Source of the DNA: Cristatella mucedo
Lineage: Eukaryota; Bryozoa; Phylactolaemata; Cristatellidae
DNA length: 64,000 bases
Direction of reading: 5' to 3'
Assembly: GCA_009760855.2 (NCBI GenBank)
Contig: WPIO01000029.1
Location: forward strand, 407,501-471,500
The translations under genes were made by a program, and so were the position numbers. How positions within the stretch are numbered: the stretch's first letter is position 1; each line of letters begins with the position of its first letter. This document shows, piece by piece, positions 46,101 to 57,765 of this stretch. The notes beneath the pieces are model-generated. The model ran no database searches. It saw only the letters and a program-made list of their open reading frames with translations, and was not told where the DNA came from.

Positions 46101-49100
46101 AGTCATTCCGATTCCATTGGCTGTTTGTAACTTGGTTTTCCTAGTCAAGATCAAAATGCAGTCGGTGTTTCCGCGCTGACAGGCGAGATGAAGCGGGGTA
46201 TTTCCGTCGGTGTTCACCATGGATGCCGTCACCTCGTCGCAGTACTGTTGCACAATGTCAGAGTGATTGTGCATTGAGGCGACATGCAACATCGTGTTGC
46301 CCCTATTGTCTCTGCACGCGATATCTATGCCGTTTCTCAGCATCAGTGCTATTTTGCTAGCGTCTCCCTTCTCGGCTGCGACGTGGAGCGGAGAGTATCC
46401 CTCGGGGAAACTGGGAGATCGCGTTCTAATCGACTTGCTTGATGCAGCTTTAGCAACCAACGGGCCTTGCCAGTGCTCAGAAAGCTGCAGCAGCACGTCG
46501 AGCATCGTGTCAGAGGCAGCATTGACTGCATAATTCCACACGCTAAGCCTTTCCTTGTTCATTTGCTGAACGTTGGCACCCAAGCGAACCAAAAGAGCAA
46601 CGGTTTCAACATGTCCATGCTTCGCTGCTTGCAATAAAGGCGTCTCGCCTGCTCCGTCCGCGGAATTCACGGAGGCACCTAACAAAAAGCGAAGCAGTGC
46701 AGCGGACTAGGTCATCTGGAAATTGAAAGCGAGTCAGATACTTTTTGCTTAGATGCACTTGAGAAAATGGCTGCAACAATTGTAAATATCGCAATAAGTG
46801 TTATTTATGTGTCAGTAAGAGAGCTGCAACGATGTTCTATTACAATACGAAATCCCTGACATTACGAGGTTTTGATAGTCTTTAGAATGAGGCAGGCACT
46901 GTAATTTCATCCTGTGTACTGGTACCTGAGTAAGTGCACGGATCACTAGTTTAATAGATTAGTGCTGTTGAAATTCTGCATCAGGAGCGGAAAGAGAATA
47001 AGAGTGTCAAGAGTTAACTGTTATTTTTTATTTAATTTAGCACGGCGTATTCAATATATCAGATAATGAAAGCGTCGGTTAAGCAGATATTGGTTCAACA
47101 GGTTTCGCACATTCTTTCATGATTTTGATATGCATCATGTACCGGAAATGCACTTTTTAGGGCTATACATGTGTTTTTTCGAACCATCAATATTTCTACA
47201 GCTGAGAGAGATTCTTTAAAGGAAATATTTTAATAACTATTAGCAGCTAAATTAGAGAAATACAGAAAACGCAGCCGTACACATTAGTTTTTAGCTTCCT
47301 ATTATACATTGTCATATCAACGGATTTCTTAATGTCAGTTATAATAATAATCATAATAATGCACTTGATTAAACACCTCAGAGAACTCAATCTCTTTCTA
47401 CAATTGCTGCAAAGGGATAGCATCTTCCAGATTTTTTGAGAGCGCAGAAGCACAGAAATGACGGTACAATCTCCAGAGGATACAGTCTTGTTAAGGAGAA
47501 CGGCTAACCAACCCGAGTTAGAGATAGACAGGAGCGAAGTCATGGAGATGAACTTGTCCCGACATAGAACGCTCTCACGTGTGTTCGTGATCTTTTCAGA
47601 ATTCTTCCGAAAACCGAAGTTCTTTCGAACATCGTATACGGAAACGATAGAGCTAAGACCTGCTTAAAGTTATTCTGATGGTTATTTGACCGTAGCGCGT
47701 AAGAAATTACGTGCCTATGGATATCTAAACGCGTATCGCTTCGGGCTGCTGGGTCTCCCACGCCGGTGGCTGCCTTAGCTACGCCGGCGGCTAGTAACCT
47801 GCATGTTAGTTATGATCGTCAGCAGCTGTTATCGCTTCGTCATCGTAGATCAAATGCATTCCTAGATATTAATGTTGTTGCTAAGATTCGCGAACTATGT
47901 ATTAACAAAAGAAAACCACCTCGAAACCGCTGCGGTGGCCGGAGCCGCCAGCTCAGACGCCGCTCGTTGGGCTGGACCTGCGAGCTGAGTACCCGCTCGT
48001 TTGGTATTCCTAGCATTGTCTCAAACCGCTCAGCACGCTCCCCCCACATGCGTCACTGTGAATCTCTGTAACTTAGTGGTCACCAGGCCTGTTATAACTC
48101 CATCGGCCAGACTTAACGATCGCCTTTGGAATTCTCGCTCAAAGTGCAATAAACCTCTGGTAATAAGCGACCTTATTTCTGAAAATGATATCGACCTGCT
48201 CGCCCTAACTGAAACTTGGCTGAAATCGATTAACTGCCCGACAACTAAAGAGGCTACCCCATCTGGTTTCTCATTCTTTCACACCCCTAGATCAATCAAA
48301 ACTGGAGGTGGAGTTGCTGTTATCGCGCCCTCGAAATTCAACTTCAAGCCATTTGCAGTACCCTCGAAGCAGAAATTTGAATCAATTGTCTTGGTCTCAG
48401 CCGGAACCAAGCTACCGATGGTGGCAGTGGTCTATCGCCCACCAGGTACAAAATCCTCCTTTATTTCAGATTTCTCCGATCTCATTTCGATTCTGTGTGC
48501 AAGAAATCGATCCTTCCTCGTTATGGGTGTTTTAAACGTTCACTTCGATAACTTATCTGACACCTTCAGCACTGAATTTCGTGCATTGACTGACTCATTG
48601 TCTCTTGTGGCTCTTGTGCATAGCCCTACTCACATCAAGGGTCACACACTCGACCAGATTGTCTCATACAACTGCACTTTGTCATCACCAATTATTACCA
48701 AATCCTGTTTATCTGACCACATGCAGATCTCATTCAATCTACAGTGTGTACCCACCTCCTCCTCTAAAATAACCTGTGAATCGCGAGGCCTCAGGACCCT
48801 TGACATCGATGCTGTCCGTGCGATAATATCTGCTGCGCCTCTACTGCTCAGTTCTCCCTCCGATCTGTCATTGGTAGATAGCTACAACACGACACTAGCT
48901 GACACGCTCGACGAGTTTGCACCTCTGACTAAGCGCACTGTGCGCCCTCACGCAGACAGCCTATGGTTTACCACAGACGTTAAACTAGTCAGGTATACTA
49001 AGCGCAAGCTTGAAAAAGCCTATAAAAGATCAGGACTGGCTGTCCATCGACAGGCATATGAAGACTACTGTAGGTCGTACCAATCGATCCTAGCAAAGGC

Positions 49101-52100
49101 CAACTCTAGCTTCTATAAGAACATTGTTGAATCACAGGTGCACAATCCAAAAGTGCTGATGTCGACGATCAACCATCTCCTCAACCGCTCCCAGATTAGC
49201 TGCTTACCTGATGATTCTTGTGATGATCTAGCCGATCGCTTCTCTCGATTCTTTGTGCATAAGATAGATAAGATCATGGAATCAATCCCTGTGATGACAA
49301 CACCCCCTAGAATGCTGTTCCCCCATTCCGGGCTGCACCTCAATGTCTACATTTAAGCAGGTCACTAGTGATAATAATAATAATAATAATAATAATGCAC
49401 TTTATAAAGCGCCCTCAGAGAACTCAATCTCTTTCTAGGCGCTTTACATTTGCTGCAAAGGGAAATGCAATTGAATGGTGAGTAATATCATGCTTGATAA
49501 ACAAACAACATGAATAACATGGTTAGGGGTGACATGCACAGGGTCAGTATGCAAATGTGGTTAGTGGCAGCATGCACAGCGATCTCGTCCTGAAGTTTAT
49601 ATCCCAATCAAAACAGACAACAAGTCCTCTGGACCCTATTCCCACTGTCCTGCGCCTACATTGCATTGATCTGCTGCTGCCATGCGTAACTAACATCATT
49701 AGTATGTCATTAGCCTCAGATCATGTCCCAGCATCTTTAAAAAAAGCTGTAGTCAGGCCACTTCTCAAGAAAGCGACACTAGACCAAGAGAACTCGAGCA
49801 ACTGCCGCCCAGTCTCCCTTCTACCATTAAATAAATAAATAAATCCTAGCTGATTAAACAGCCTCTTTTTATAGAGCGACAGAAGAGCTTTTACGGCTAT
49901 CACCACCACTTGCAGTGGCGATAAAGAATCGCCCACTGCAGGAATCGAACCCACGACCTCGGGACCAAGGTCATCACGGCTCACCAATCCTATCACTGGA
50001 ACAGGTCGTGGCGGACCAGCTAAACTCATATATTGAAATTTCAAACCTTGCTAGTAAGTTCCAGTCTGGCTTTAGAGCTAATCACTCCACAGAGTCAGTA
50101 TTGTATAGGGTGTACAACGACCTACTTAGGAAGGCAGACATGGGTAGAGTGTCTCTGCTTATTTTGCTCGATCTTTCGGCAGCTTTTGATACAATCGATC
50201 ACAAAGTTCTTCTAGAGCGCCTCTCATCTCGCCCGGGCATCACTAGCACTGCTCTGCAGTGGTTCAGGTCCTATCTCAGTGGGAGACTCCAGAGTATTGA
50301 CGTGAATGGACAAAGATCATCCGAGGTACCTCTGAAATATGGGGTACAACAGGGCTTCGTGCTAGGTCCGGTTTTTTCAAGGTTTATACTCTCCCTCTTG
50401 CTGATGTGATTTCCCAGCACAATCTAGGCTTTCACTTCTATGCGGATGACACTCAGTTGTACCTTTGCTTTGATCCCTCCCACCCTTCGAGCACCTCGAG
50501 TTCTCTCAACTCACTTGCTGCATATATTGATGACATCCGCACATGGATGACAGCAAATTTTCTAAAACTAAACGATGATAAAACTACCTTGCTAGTTATA
50601 GGCAAAGCCAATGTGATTCAGAAATTGGAAAGGTTGACGCTCAAAATTGGCTCTGCCAGCATATCTCCTGTTGAAAAATCAGCTCGAAATCTAGGTGTCT
50701 TATTCCAAAGTGATCTCTCGTTAAGCGACAACATCGGCTCCACAATCAAAACTGCTTACTTTCAGCTACGTAACATTGCTAAAATTCGGGCTTGTTTAGA
50801 TAAGGATACCTTGTCTAAGTTGGTCCATGCATTCGTGACATCCCGTATTGACTTCTGCAACTCACTGCTTGCTGGCCTACCAGCATGTGCAATCAGGCGA
50901 TTACAGCTGGTGCAAAACTTCGCAGCTAGGCTTGTCTGTCGTGAGCGCCGCAGTTGCCATGTCACACCACTTCTCGCCGACCTGCACTGGCTACCAATCA
51001 AGCAGCGGGTCGACTTCAAGGTTTTGTCGCTCATTTTCACGTCGCTTCATTCTTTGGCTCCGTCCTATCTCAGGTCTACTTCCCCAATCAGGCCAAGCAT
51101 CGTACCACCCACTTTTCGGAATCCAACAGTTTACCAATACCTCGTACAAACCTCCAATCCTTTGGAGACCGTGCATTTAGTTCGTATGCTCCCAAAGCCT
51201 GGAACTCCCTCCTGAGTTGCGTCAGAACATCCCCTGACTTGACCACATTTAAAAAGAACTTAAAAACACACCAATTTAGGGCAGCATTTAGTGGGTCCAT
51301 GTGATTCATCCTTCATGTGCTTATGCGTGCTGACACTATGCATGCTGCTACTAACCGCATTTGCATGCTGACCCTGTGCATGTTACCCCTAACCATATTA
51401 TTCATGTTGTTTATCGAGCATGAAATTACTCACTATTAGGTCGCGTTTCTCTTTGCGGCAAATGTAAAGTGCTTGAAATAGATTGAGTTATCTGAGGGGC
51501 TTTATCAAACACATTATAATTGTTATTATTATTAATACAGTGAGTGACAGTAACAGTAATAATGATTTATTTGATATTATGCTCTCAGAGAACTCAATCT
51601 CTTTCTAGGCACTTTACACTTGCTGGAAAGGAAGCATGATCGAATGGTTAGTGGTTGCATGCTCAACGACAACAAGCATAGCATGGTTAGGAATGAAAAG
51701 CACAGGGTCAACATGCAAATGTAGTCCAAATATAGCCTAGCTTCAGAGTTTTGCAAAAGCTGTAAGCGCCTGATCGCACAGGCCTATAGACCAGCGAGCA
51801 GTGAGTCACAGAAGTCGAGAAGGGACGTTACAAATGCATGGACCAATTTAGATGTGGTATCCCCGCCTAAACAAGCACCAATTTTAGCAATGCTATGTAG
51901 CTGAAATGCGTCACTTTGGCAGAGTTGACTGTGGAGCTGATGTGGTCATCTAACTAAAGGTCACTTTGGAAGATGACACCTAGATTTCGTGCAGCTTCAA
52001 AAGGACGTATGGTGGCAAAGCCGACTGTGAGCGTTAACCTTACCAATATCTGAATCACACTTGGTTTGTCCATAACCATTAAGTTGGTTGTTATCACCAT

Positions 52101-55100
52101 TCAATTTAAGAAAGCTTGCTGCCATCTATGTGCAGATGTCATCAAAACATGCAGCAAGGGAGTTGAGAGAATTCGACATGGTGGAGGGCTGGCGCAGGGG
52201 GGGGGGGGGGTTAAAGCAAAAGTACCACTGAGCGCCATCTACATAGAATAGAAAGCCTAGATTGTGCCTGGCAATCAAATCGGCAAGGGGAAAGTATTAA
52301 CCGTGAAAAGAACGGGCCAAAGAGCAGAGCCCTGAGGTCGCCATACTTCAGAGCTTCCTCAGATGATCTGTACATTCACATTAATACTCTGGAGTCTCCC
52401 ACTGAGATATGTCCTGAACCTTTGCAGTGCAGTGCCAGTGATGCCCAGGCGAGACGAGAGGCACTCAAGAAGGACTTGGTAATCAATAGCATCAACAGCT
52501 TCCGAAAGATCGAGCAAAACAACCAGAGAGACTCTACATAAGTATGCATTCCTAAGTAGGTCGTTATACACCCGAGGCAATGCGAAATCTGTGGAGTGAT
52601 TAGCTCTGAAGCCAGACTGGAACTTACTAGCAAGGTTTTAAGTGTCAATATTCAGCTGGTTCAGCTGGTCTGCAACGACTCGTTCCAATGTTTTTGATAG
52701 GAACGGTTGAAAGAGACCTGGGCGGAAGTTGCTCAAGTTCTCTCGGTATAGTATTGCTTTCTAGAGTAGAGCCCTGACTACGGCCTTTTTGAAAGTTGCT
52801 GGGACATGACTTTAGGCTAATGGCGTATTTACGATGTTAGCCATGCATGGCAGCAGCACATCAATGCATCGTAGAAGCAGGACAGTTGGAATAGGGTTTA
52901 GAGGACTAGTAGTCTTTTTTGATTGGGATGTGAGCTCCAGAACGAGGTCATTAGCGGCTTTCTTGAATTAAGACGTCGAGGTGCTGCATGGAGTTGAGGG
53001 ACATGATTCCAGGGGGTGATGCTGCAACCCTAGGGATGTACTCCCTGATTTTGTCTATTTTGTTGACAAAGAAGCTAGAGAAGCGATCAGCTAAGTCGTC
53101 GCAGGACCTGGAAGTCGCTGCGTTGCTGTAGACGGAGCCAGTGTTGGTCAACCAGCCGATGCAACGCGCGGAGTTGGATTCTTCACGACACATTTGGCTA
53201 CCTGCAGAGTATTGCATCGATTGTGTCCTGTAGTGCAAGCAGAAAGACCTGCAAGGATTGAGTTACAGAAGTCTTGATGGGATTTTGAACGTATCGATTA
53301 ACTAGGCCGTTGTATCGTTGTCTGAGCACGCGCAAATTTTATAAATGCTACGCGTCTGACAAAGAGGCGCTAACAAGATTGTAGTGACCTACGATCCAGT
53401 TTTCGATGAAGCGACTGCCGAATATGCGGCGGCGACCTCGCCATTCCGACCACATAATAACTTTTGAGGAGGACTTGGTATGACTCAGGTGAAGTGCAGA
53501 GCTTAAAGCCCCACAGAGAAATGTCAGGGTAGTAGCGTAAAGTGAGGTTAAGGTGGGCTGATCCACCAGCCTGATTTAGGTGGCTGCAGAGTCTCAGGTA
53601 TAATCCTGCGTTTCAACGAACAACAAAAAAAATTGTCCTTTACCGTGCTCGAGCCAGCGAGGTCACGGGTCACCTGCAAAGACCTTACCCTAAGCTGAGG
53701 CCCAGCAGCAGACTGATGAGTATGCACAAGGAATTTGAGTAGAAAAAAGCGAAATACGCTCACGGTCGCTGCCTGGAAACGGAAGTTGCATTGAAAAATT
53801 GTGTGACACTAACGGCCCTTGGGTAAGAGCCGGTGGATAAGGTGCTCGCACTTCACGACCCAAGTAGAGGGCTCTAGTCATGCAGCGACAATCCTGTATT
53901 GCCCACTGCAAGCGGCGGTGATGAGTATTAAGACTCAGCTGCCGCCATATAAATAAGGCTGTTAAATAGGCTAACTTTTTAATATTTTGCCAAAAGTCGT
54001 CGTGCTACGATTACTTCCAGTTCTACTGCCAAAGTCAAGCTGAGTTATGACTATCGATCAAGCAGCCACGGTAAGATGGCCAACACTCACGACGTCATGA
54101 AACTGGTGCAGCCCACACTTCAATTAAGGCCACGTGTGTGTGTCTAAGAGCTGTATTGACTCAGCTCAGTGGATGGCAGGTTCGTGAACTCTGAAGACGC
54201 ACTCCGGGAGAAGACTGCGTAGCTATTCAGCGAGATGAAACAGCAAATGGCGAAGATTTTCATTTGGAAAGCTGCACGACAGAGTAGGAAGGTGTTGAAG
54301 ATTATAAGCTATTTCCCACTCCGGAGGTTATTAAGCCCCGTCAGATAACTCTCTACCGCTTGAAGGCGATTATAAATGATAAATGACTCCTACACTCAGC
54401 ACGACGAGATATACAGTTAGCGGTCAGCAAATGAGAGAGGAGGTCTTAGGACGAAACTCACGCTTGTCGTTACGTCGCAAACGCTCTAAGCTGTTAACTG
54501 GGCCGTCGGTTGACTTGAAGAAATAAAGAACGACCCTTCAAAACGTACCTGCTGCGCTGAACATGCGGCGTGCTTAGGTGAAATTCGGCAGCTTTTCAAG
54601 TAGAAGAGAGTATACAGCCAAATACGATTCAAAGCCCAGAGCGACGGGTCACGAATCCATTATATTTGGCGCTAGGCCAGTGGGATCTAGTGAAGTTAGT
54701 TAACAATTTTGAAAGAGAAATAATTTTCTCCACATCGGCATTGTGCAGTCGGAATTATGCCCACATTGCATGCAGTCGTATTCGCTGTGTTTTAATTCCT
54801 TTAGAAGCGCAAGGTCTGCAGATTACCGTTAGAGAGCTTGAATGTGCATTACGTCCAGCCGCCACGTTTGCACAGCACGTTTTAAACTTCAGTACGCTGG
54901 AGCGCTGTGGATGAAGCCAGTGTACGCGCAGAACTGACCTGCCTTAATAAGCGTCTGGCACACCTCCGTGGCGCCTTCCCCGCCCGCGTAATGAAGCGCG
55001 GTTTCTTCCACGTGGATGCGCGCATTTACATCCACTCCGTACTTGATGAGAAGCTTGACGACGTCGTCGAAGGCCATAGCCGAGGCCATGACGAGCGGGC

Positions 55101-55911
55101 AGACGAGACCCAGCTTTCTTCTTATGTTAACGTTTGCCTTTCCGTTCTTGAGCAGCGCCTCGATCACTTCCAAGTGGTGGAACCTGACGGCCCAGTGCAG
55201 CGCCGACGAGCCCTTGTCGTTCTGCTCGTCGACGCGGGCTCCGAGCGATATGAGCAGCTCGACGACGTCGGTGCGGCCGTCGCTGGCCGCCCACAGCAAG
55301 GGCGTGTCGTTTTTGCTGTTCTTCAAGTTGACATCCATACGGCACTCGACGATGTAGTACTTCACCATGTCGGCTTTCCCTGCTTTTGCTGCTATGTGCA
55401 GGCACGTGAGGTTCCTGGCTCTCTGTCCTTCCGGCAGCACAAGTGCGGTTTTCAGCAAGAAGTCTTTTCTCGCCGCGTCTCCGGGGACAGAGTGAACCAA
55501 CCTTTTGACGGTTTCCAATGAGCCGAACTCGCTAGCAACGTGCAGACAGGTATTGGTTGACTGATTTCCGTCTACTTCGGTAAAGTACGTTGCCAGAACC
55601 AGATCCTGACCGCCTGCGTTTATCAGTAGGTCGGCGAGCTGGTCATTTCCTTGTAGCAGCGCCCGATGGAGCAGCGTCTCGCCCGAATCCTGACGCAAAA
55701 CAGGGGCGCACAGGTTCAGCTCGTACTTCTTGACGTCGTTCAGTAGCGTTCTGATGACATCAGCCTGCCCGTCATCAGCAGCTCGAAAGAGTGCATGTCG
55801 GAGCTCTTGTTTGATCTGGTGGTCCTGACTGACTAGCTGCTCGGCCGCATGCGTGGCGTCCTTTGGTGTGACGAAAGAGGCGACTGACTTCGTGAGCTCC
55901 CAATTGTGCAC
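41270..55911 (-). CDS. TRP cation channel with ~19 ankyrin repeats and TRPV-like core (3' three exons)
   Basis: A membrane cation channel; about 1,300 residues are visible and the 5' end is missing. Exons: 54939-55911, 45609-46678 and 41270-43129, separated by 8,260-bp and 2,479-bp introns. The first junction (phase 1) restores a perfect ankyrin repeat, LIKAGASVNSADGAGETPL; the second is phase 0. About 19 ankyrin repeats run through the first two exons into the start of the third. Six membrane segments, a pore loop and a post-S6 helix follow. S4-S5 (VLGWLFSINYTRGFK, RDVAKFLVFYAFLLLGF), the pore (FQWLIGMSNF) and the TRP-box (LFWKVNSIEMAIDIEKF) read as TRPV-like. TRPV channels normally have six ankyrin repeats, so the long array is more like TRPA or TRPN. 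The C terminus has a short coiled coil and a Gly/Ala-rich tail. Subfamily is uncertain; TRP channel identity is firm. Upstream coding exons would lie beyond 55911, possibly outside the window. Confidence 0.9.
43325..43450 (-). mobile_element. SINE-B remnant in TRP intron
   Basis: Tail GTGGCACCCTCAGAGAACTC in antisense, then tRNA-like remnants (AAGGCGAGCACCTT). Within the 43130-45608 intron. Confidence 0.6.
44935..45055 (-). mobile_element. SINE-B remnant in TRP intron
   Basis: ATTTGTATAGCGCCCTAAGA, TCGAGCCCACGACTTCGG (B box in antisense) and a small GGTCGC duplication patch. Confidence 0.65.
45609..46678 (-). CDS. TRP channel exon: ankyrin repeats 8-18
   Basis: The acceptor has a fine pyrimidine tract (CTTCGCTTTTTGTTAG|GT). 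Its first two bases complete the Gly codon from the previous exon, giving an unbroken repeat across the junction. Ten more repeats follow, including GYSPLHVAAEKGD, GNTPLHLACQRGN and GNTALHLAVSAGN. The donor is CTTCAG|GTGAGT after VYLQ, phase 0. An upstream TTTCCAG puts an in-frame TAG before the repeats and was rejected. Confidence 0.9.
46707..47337. other. TRP intron start, nothing recognised
   Basis: AT-rich, no repeat family or exon seen. Confidence 0.4.
47338..47425 (-). mobile_element. LINE-A 3' tail fragment
   Basis: (AAT)n, TGCACTTGATTAAACACCTC, AACTCAATCTCTTTCTA. Confidence 0.75.
49369..49580 (-). mobile_element. LINE-A 3' tail inserted within LINE-A
   Basis: (AAT)n, AAAGCGCCCTCAGAGAACTC and the 3' UTR in antisense, between GGTCACTAGTG and GATCTCGTCCTGAAG of the host LINE. 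Confidence 0.88.
49829..49985 (-). mobile_element. SINE-A inserted in LINE-A
   Basis: The minus strand reads GAGGTCGTGGGTTCGATTCC (B box), CCACTGCAAGTGG, AAAGCTCTTCTGTCGCTC, GAGGCTGTTTAATCAGCT and an (ATTT)n tail. Confidence 0.87.
51545..53260 (-). mobile_element. Older LINE-A copy, tail-to-tail with the previous one
   Basis: Antisense 3' UTR (51560-51730), then RT and linker sequence in antisense (LDLSEAVDAIDYQVL near 52480-52520; [18 protein letters not shown] near 53030-53080). Many breaks and deletions. A G run lies at about 52196-52210. Confidence 0.85.
53815..53975 (+). mobile_element. SINE-A, diverged
   Basis: GCCCACTGCAAGCGGCGGTG, TTAAGACTCAGCTGCCGC and AAGGCTGTTAAATAGGCTAA match the SINE-A body; the tRNA-like part is decayed. 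Confidence 0.7.
53976..54938. other. TRP intron end, no exon recognised
   Basis: One donor-like GCAG|GTACGT near 54545 (minus) was examined, but no ankyrin-like exon precedes it. Confidence 0.4.
54939..55911 (-). CDS. TRP channel exon: ankyrin repeats 1-8
   Basis: Begins after CGCTTACAG| with VHNWELTKSVASFVTPKD; no in-frame ATG lies nearby, so an upstream exon is needed. Eight ankyrin repeats follow, for example TPLLWAASDGRTDVVELLIS and SALHWAVRFHHLEVIEALL. It ends at GCAG|GTCAGT after LIKA plus one base (phase 1). GC-rich codon use contrasts with the flanking repeats. Confidence 0.9.
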
Positions 55912-56369
55912 CTGTAAGCGGGAGTGCAAGGCGATCTAATGATTTTCCAAAAGGCTTGTGAAAGCCAACAAGCAGGTGCTCGAGCAATAGAGCTTTTATG
56001 AGAAGCTGCAGCTAAACTACAAGCAACGAAATGTTTAATGCGAAACAAGCGACTCTCAAGATCTAGCTGCCGCAGGAGCAGCCGACTGGCTGCCTCGTGA
56101 TCATGAACGGAATGATTAACCCGCGAACAAGAAAGGATGATACATTGCCGTAAAGTAGCCCGTTTATATTTTTTGAGATTTTACTTTGGTTAAAATTGTA
56201 GTCGCGATACACCACTCATCATCAATTGGCCACTTGTGCACGAGTTTCATCGCTCAAATAAATCTCAATTGTGAGAAGAAAAGCCTCATGGGAGAGAGAG
56301 ATGAGAGATGAGAGAGAGGGAGAGAGAGAGATAGAGAGAGAAAGATAATGGGAGAGAGAGCTAGGGAGT

Positions 56370-56423
<54 letters not shown>

Positions 56424-57264
56424 ACAATCTGATCGCAAGAAATTAATTCCGAGAAAACATTTTGAGCTTCATTTCTGAAGTAGCGGTTGAAGACCCAGAG
56501 ACCGGAACACATATTGATGTCAAATTTAGGTAGAGTTTATATTCAGAATATGTAAATAATGAACGATCGTCTTGAGAATAATTATAAGATTAGCAATTTA
56601 ATTCTTGAAAATGACATCATCGGGAAGACAACTGATCGGCCACACTGCGGACCTAATTTGCACTAGAAAATACTGCCGAATGACATTCACAACTCTTTGG
56701 TTACCCTCAATAGCAGGATGTCGTAAGAATGAATTGAAACCACAATTATAATACTTTTAAAACAATAATTTTTAAATACAATACTTTGGAAATGGCCTTG
56801 CAATGCAGTTCAAAACTGCATCGCCGCTCGCTTGGCCGGGCCTTTAGAGGCGTAGTCGTGAGAACGCACGTGCGTGTGCTATGGCGTGAAATTTAGTGGA
56901 TGAACCTGGAACACTATTTTCTATAATTAGAGTCAAACCCGTAGCTTCCCGACGCTTACATTGAAAATGGCTGCTGTATCGTAGCTGTTCATGGGACCCG
57001 GAATCAGGTGTCGGGAGTTAAGAGCTAAGAACTAGAAGTCAGGAGAGAGTGGCAATGAGCGATGAGGCAGGAGCTGGAAGACACCAGCTAGGCACCAGGA
57101 ACCTGGTGCTAGAAGCTGGTAGCTAACAATTATCCCTTTAGACCTGCGTAAGGAGAATTAGCTTTCTCGATCGGCCTCCTTTAAGAAAATGTAACTTACG
57201 CTAGAAAATATAACTCTGGAATTGAAATACAAGGCGATCAGATCAATATGTCTTTTATGTCGCA
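55912..57264. other. Upstream of the TRP exons; GA tract, no exon found
   Basis: Contains a GA-rich microsatellite (56285-56425). At least one further 5' exon of the TRP gene is required, but none could be supported here. Confidence 0.4.
56285..56425 (+). repeat. GA-rich microsatellite
   Basis: (GA)n with GATGAGA and GGGA interruptions. Confidence 0.95.
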
Positions 57265-57765
57265 ACTAGCCTGGCACTCACTCCCGACTTGCGTCACGAC
57301 ATCCCCTGACTTGACCACATTTAAAAAGAAATTCCAAACCCACCTATTTATGACAGCATTTAGTGGGTCTCTGTGATTCGTCCTTCATGTGCTCATGCGT
57401 GCTGGCACTGTGCATGCTGCCACTAACCACACCTGCATGCTGACCCTGTGCATTTCATCCCTAACCATGTTATTCATGTTCACTAGGTAAGGTGGTTGCT
57501 TTTCACGACCTCGGCACCGAGGTGGGGTCGAATCCTGCGGTGGATGATTCTTTATCGCCGCTGCAAGCGGTGGTAATAGCGGTAAAGGCTCTTCTGTCGC
57601 TATACAAAGAGGCTGTTGAATCAGCTATTATTTTTATATGTTGTTTATCAAACGTGATACCACTCACAATTCAATCGTGTTTCCTTTGCAGAAAATATAA
57701 AGCACCTAGAAAGAGTTTGAGTTCTCGGAGGGCGCTTTACCAAGTGTGGTATTAATATTATTATT
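57265..57765 (+). mobile_element. LINE-A 3' end carrying a SINE-A
   Basis: LINE-A from TGGCACTCACTCCCGACTTG to (ATT)n; split at 57480 by the SINE. Confidence 0.9.
57481..57637 (+). mobile_element. SINE-A, best copy, with ATGTT target duplication
   Basis: CACTAGGTAAGGTGGTTGC head, decayed B box (GGGGTCGAATCC), CCGCTGCAAGCGG stem, GGCTCTTCTGTCGCTATAC, GAGGCTGTTGAATCAGCTA and a T-rich tail. Flanked by ATGTT (57476-57480, 57638-57642), which restores the LINE-A sequence when one copy is removed. Confidence 0.88.

Larger units (their letters stand above)
47770..51536 (+). mobile_element. Near full-length LINE-A copy in the TRP intron
   Basis: CR1/L2-type LINE with both domains. Endonuclease in an open frame 48001-49356: [65 protein letters not shown] and YADDTQLY near 50440-50463; the C-terminal frame is open 50406-51215. 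Two insertions interrupt it: a LINE-A tail (49369-49580) and a SINE-A (49829-49985). 3' UTR and (ATT)n at the end. A frame change near 50400 also breaks it. Antisense to the TRP gene. Confidence 0.92.

Noticed and set aside
46679-46794. An alternative acceptor TTTCCAG upstream of the second ankyrin exon
   Set aside because: In the ankyrin frame it places a TAG at the exon start; in the other frame the ankyrin repeats are lost.
54545-54590. A donor-like GCAG|GTACGT that might mark a small TRP exon
   Set aside because: The putative exon does not read as ankyrin, and joining 54939 directly to 46678 already gives a perfect repeat in phase.
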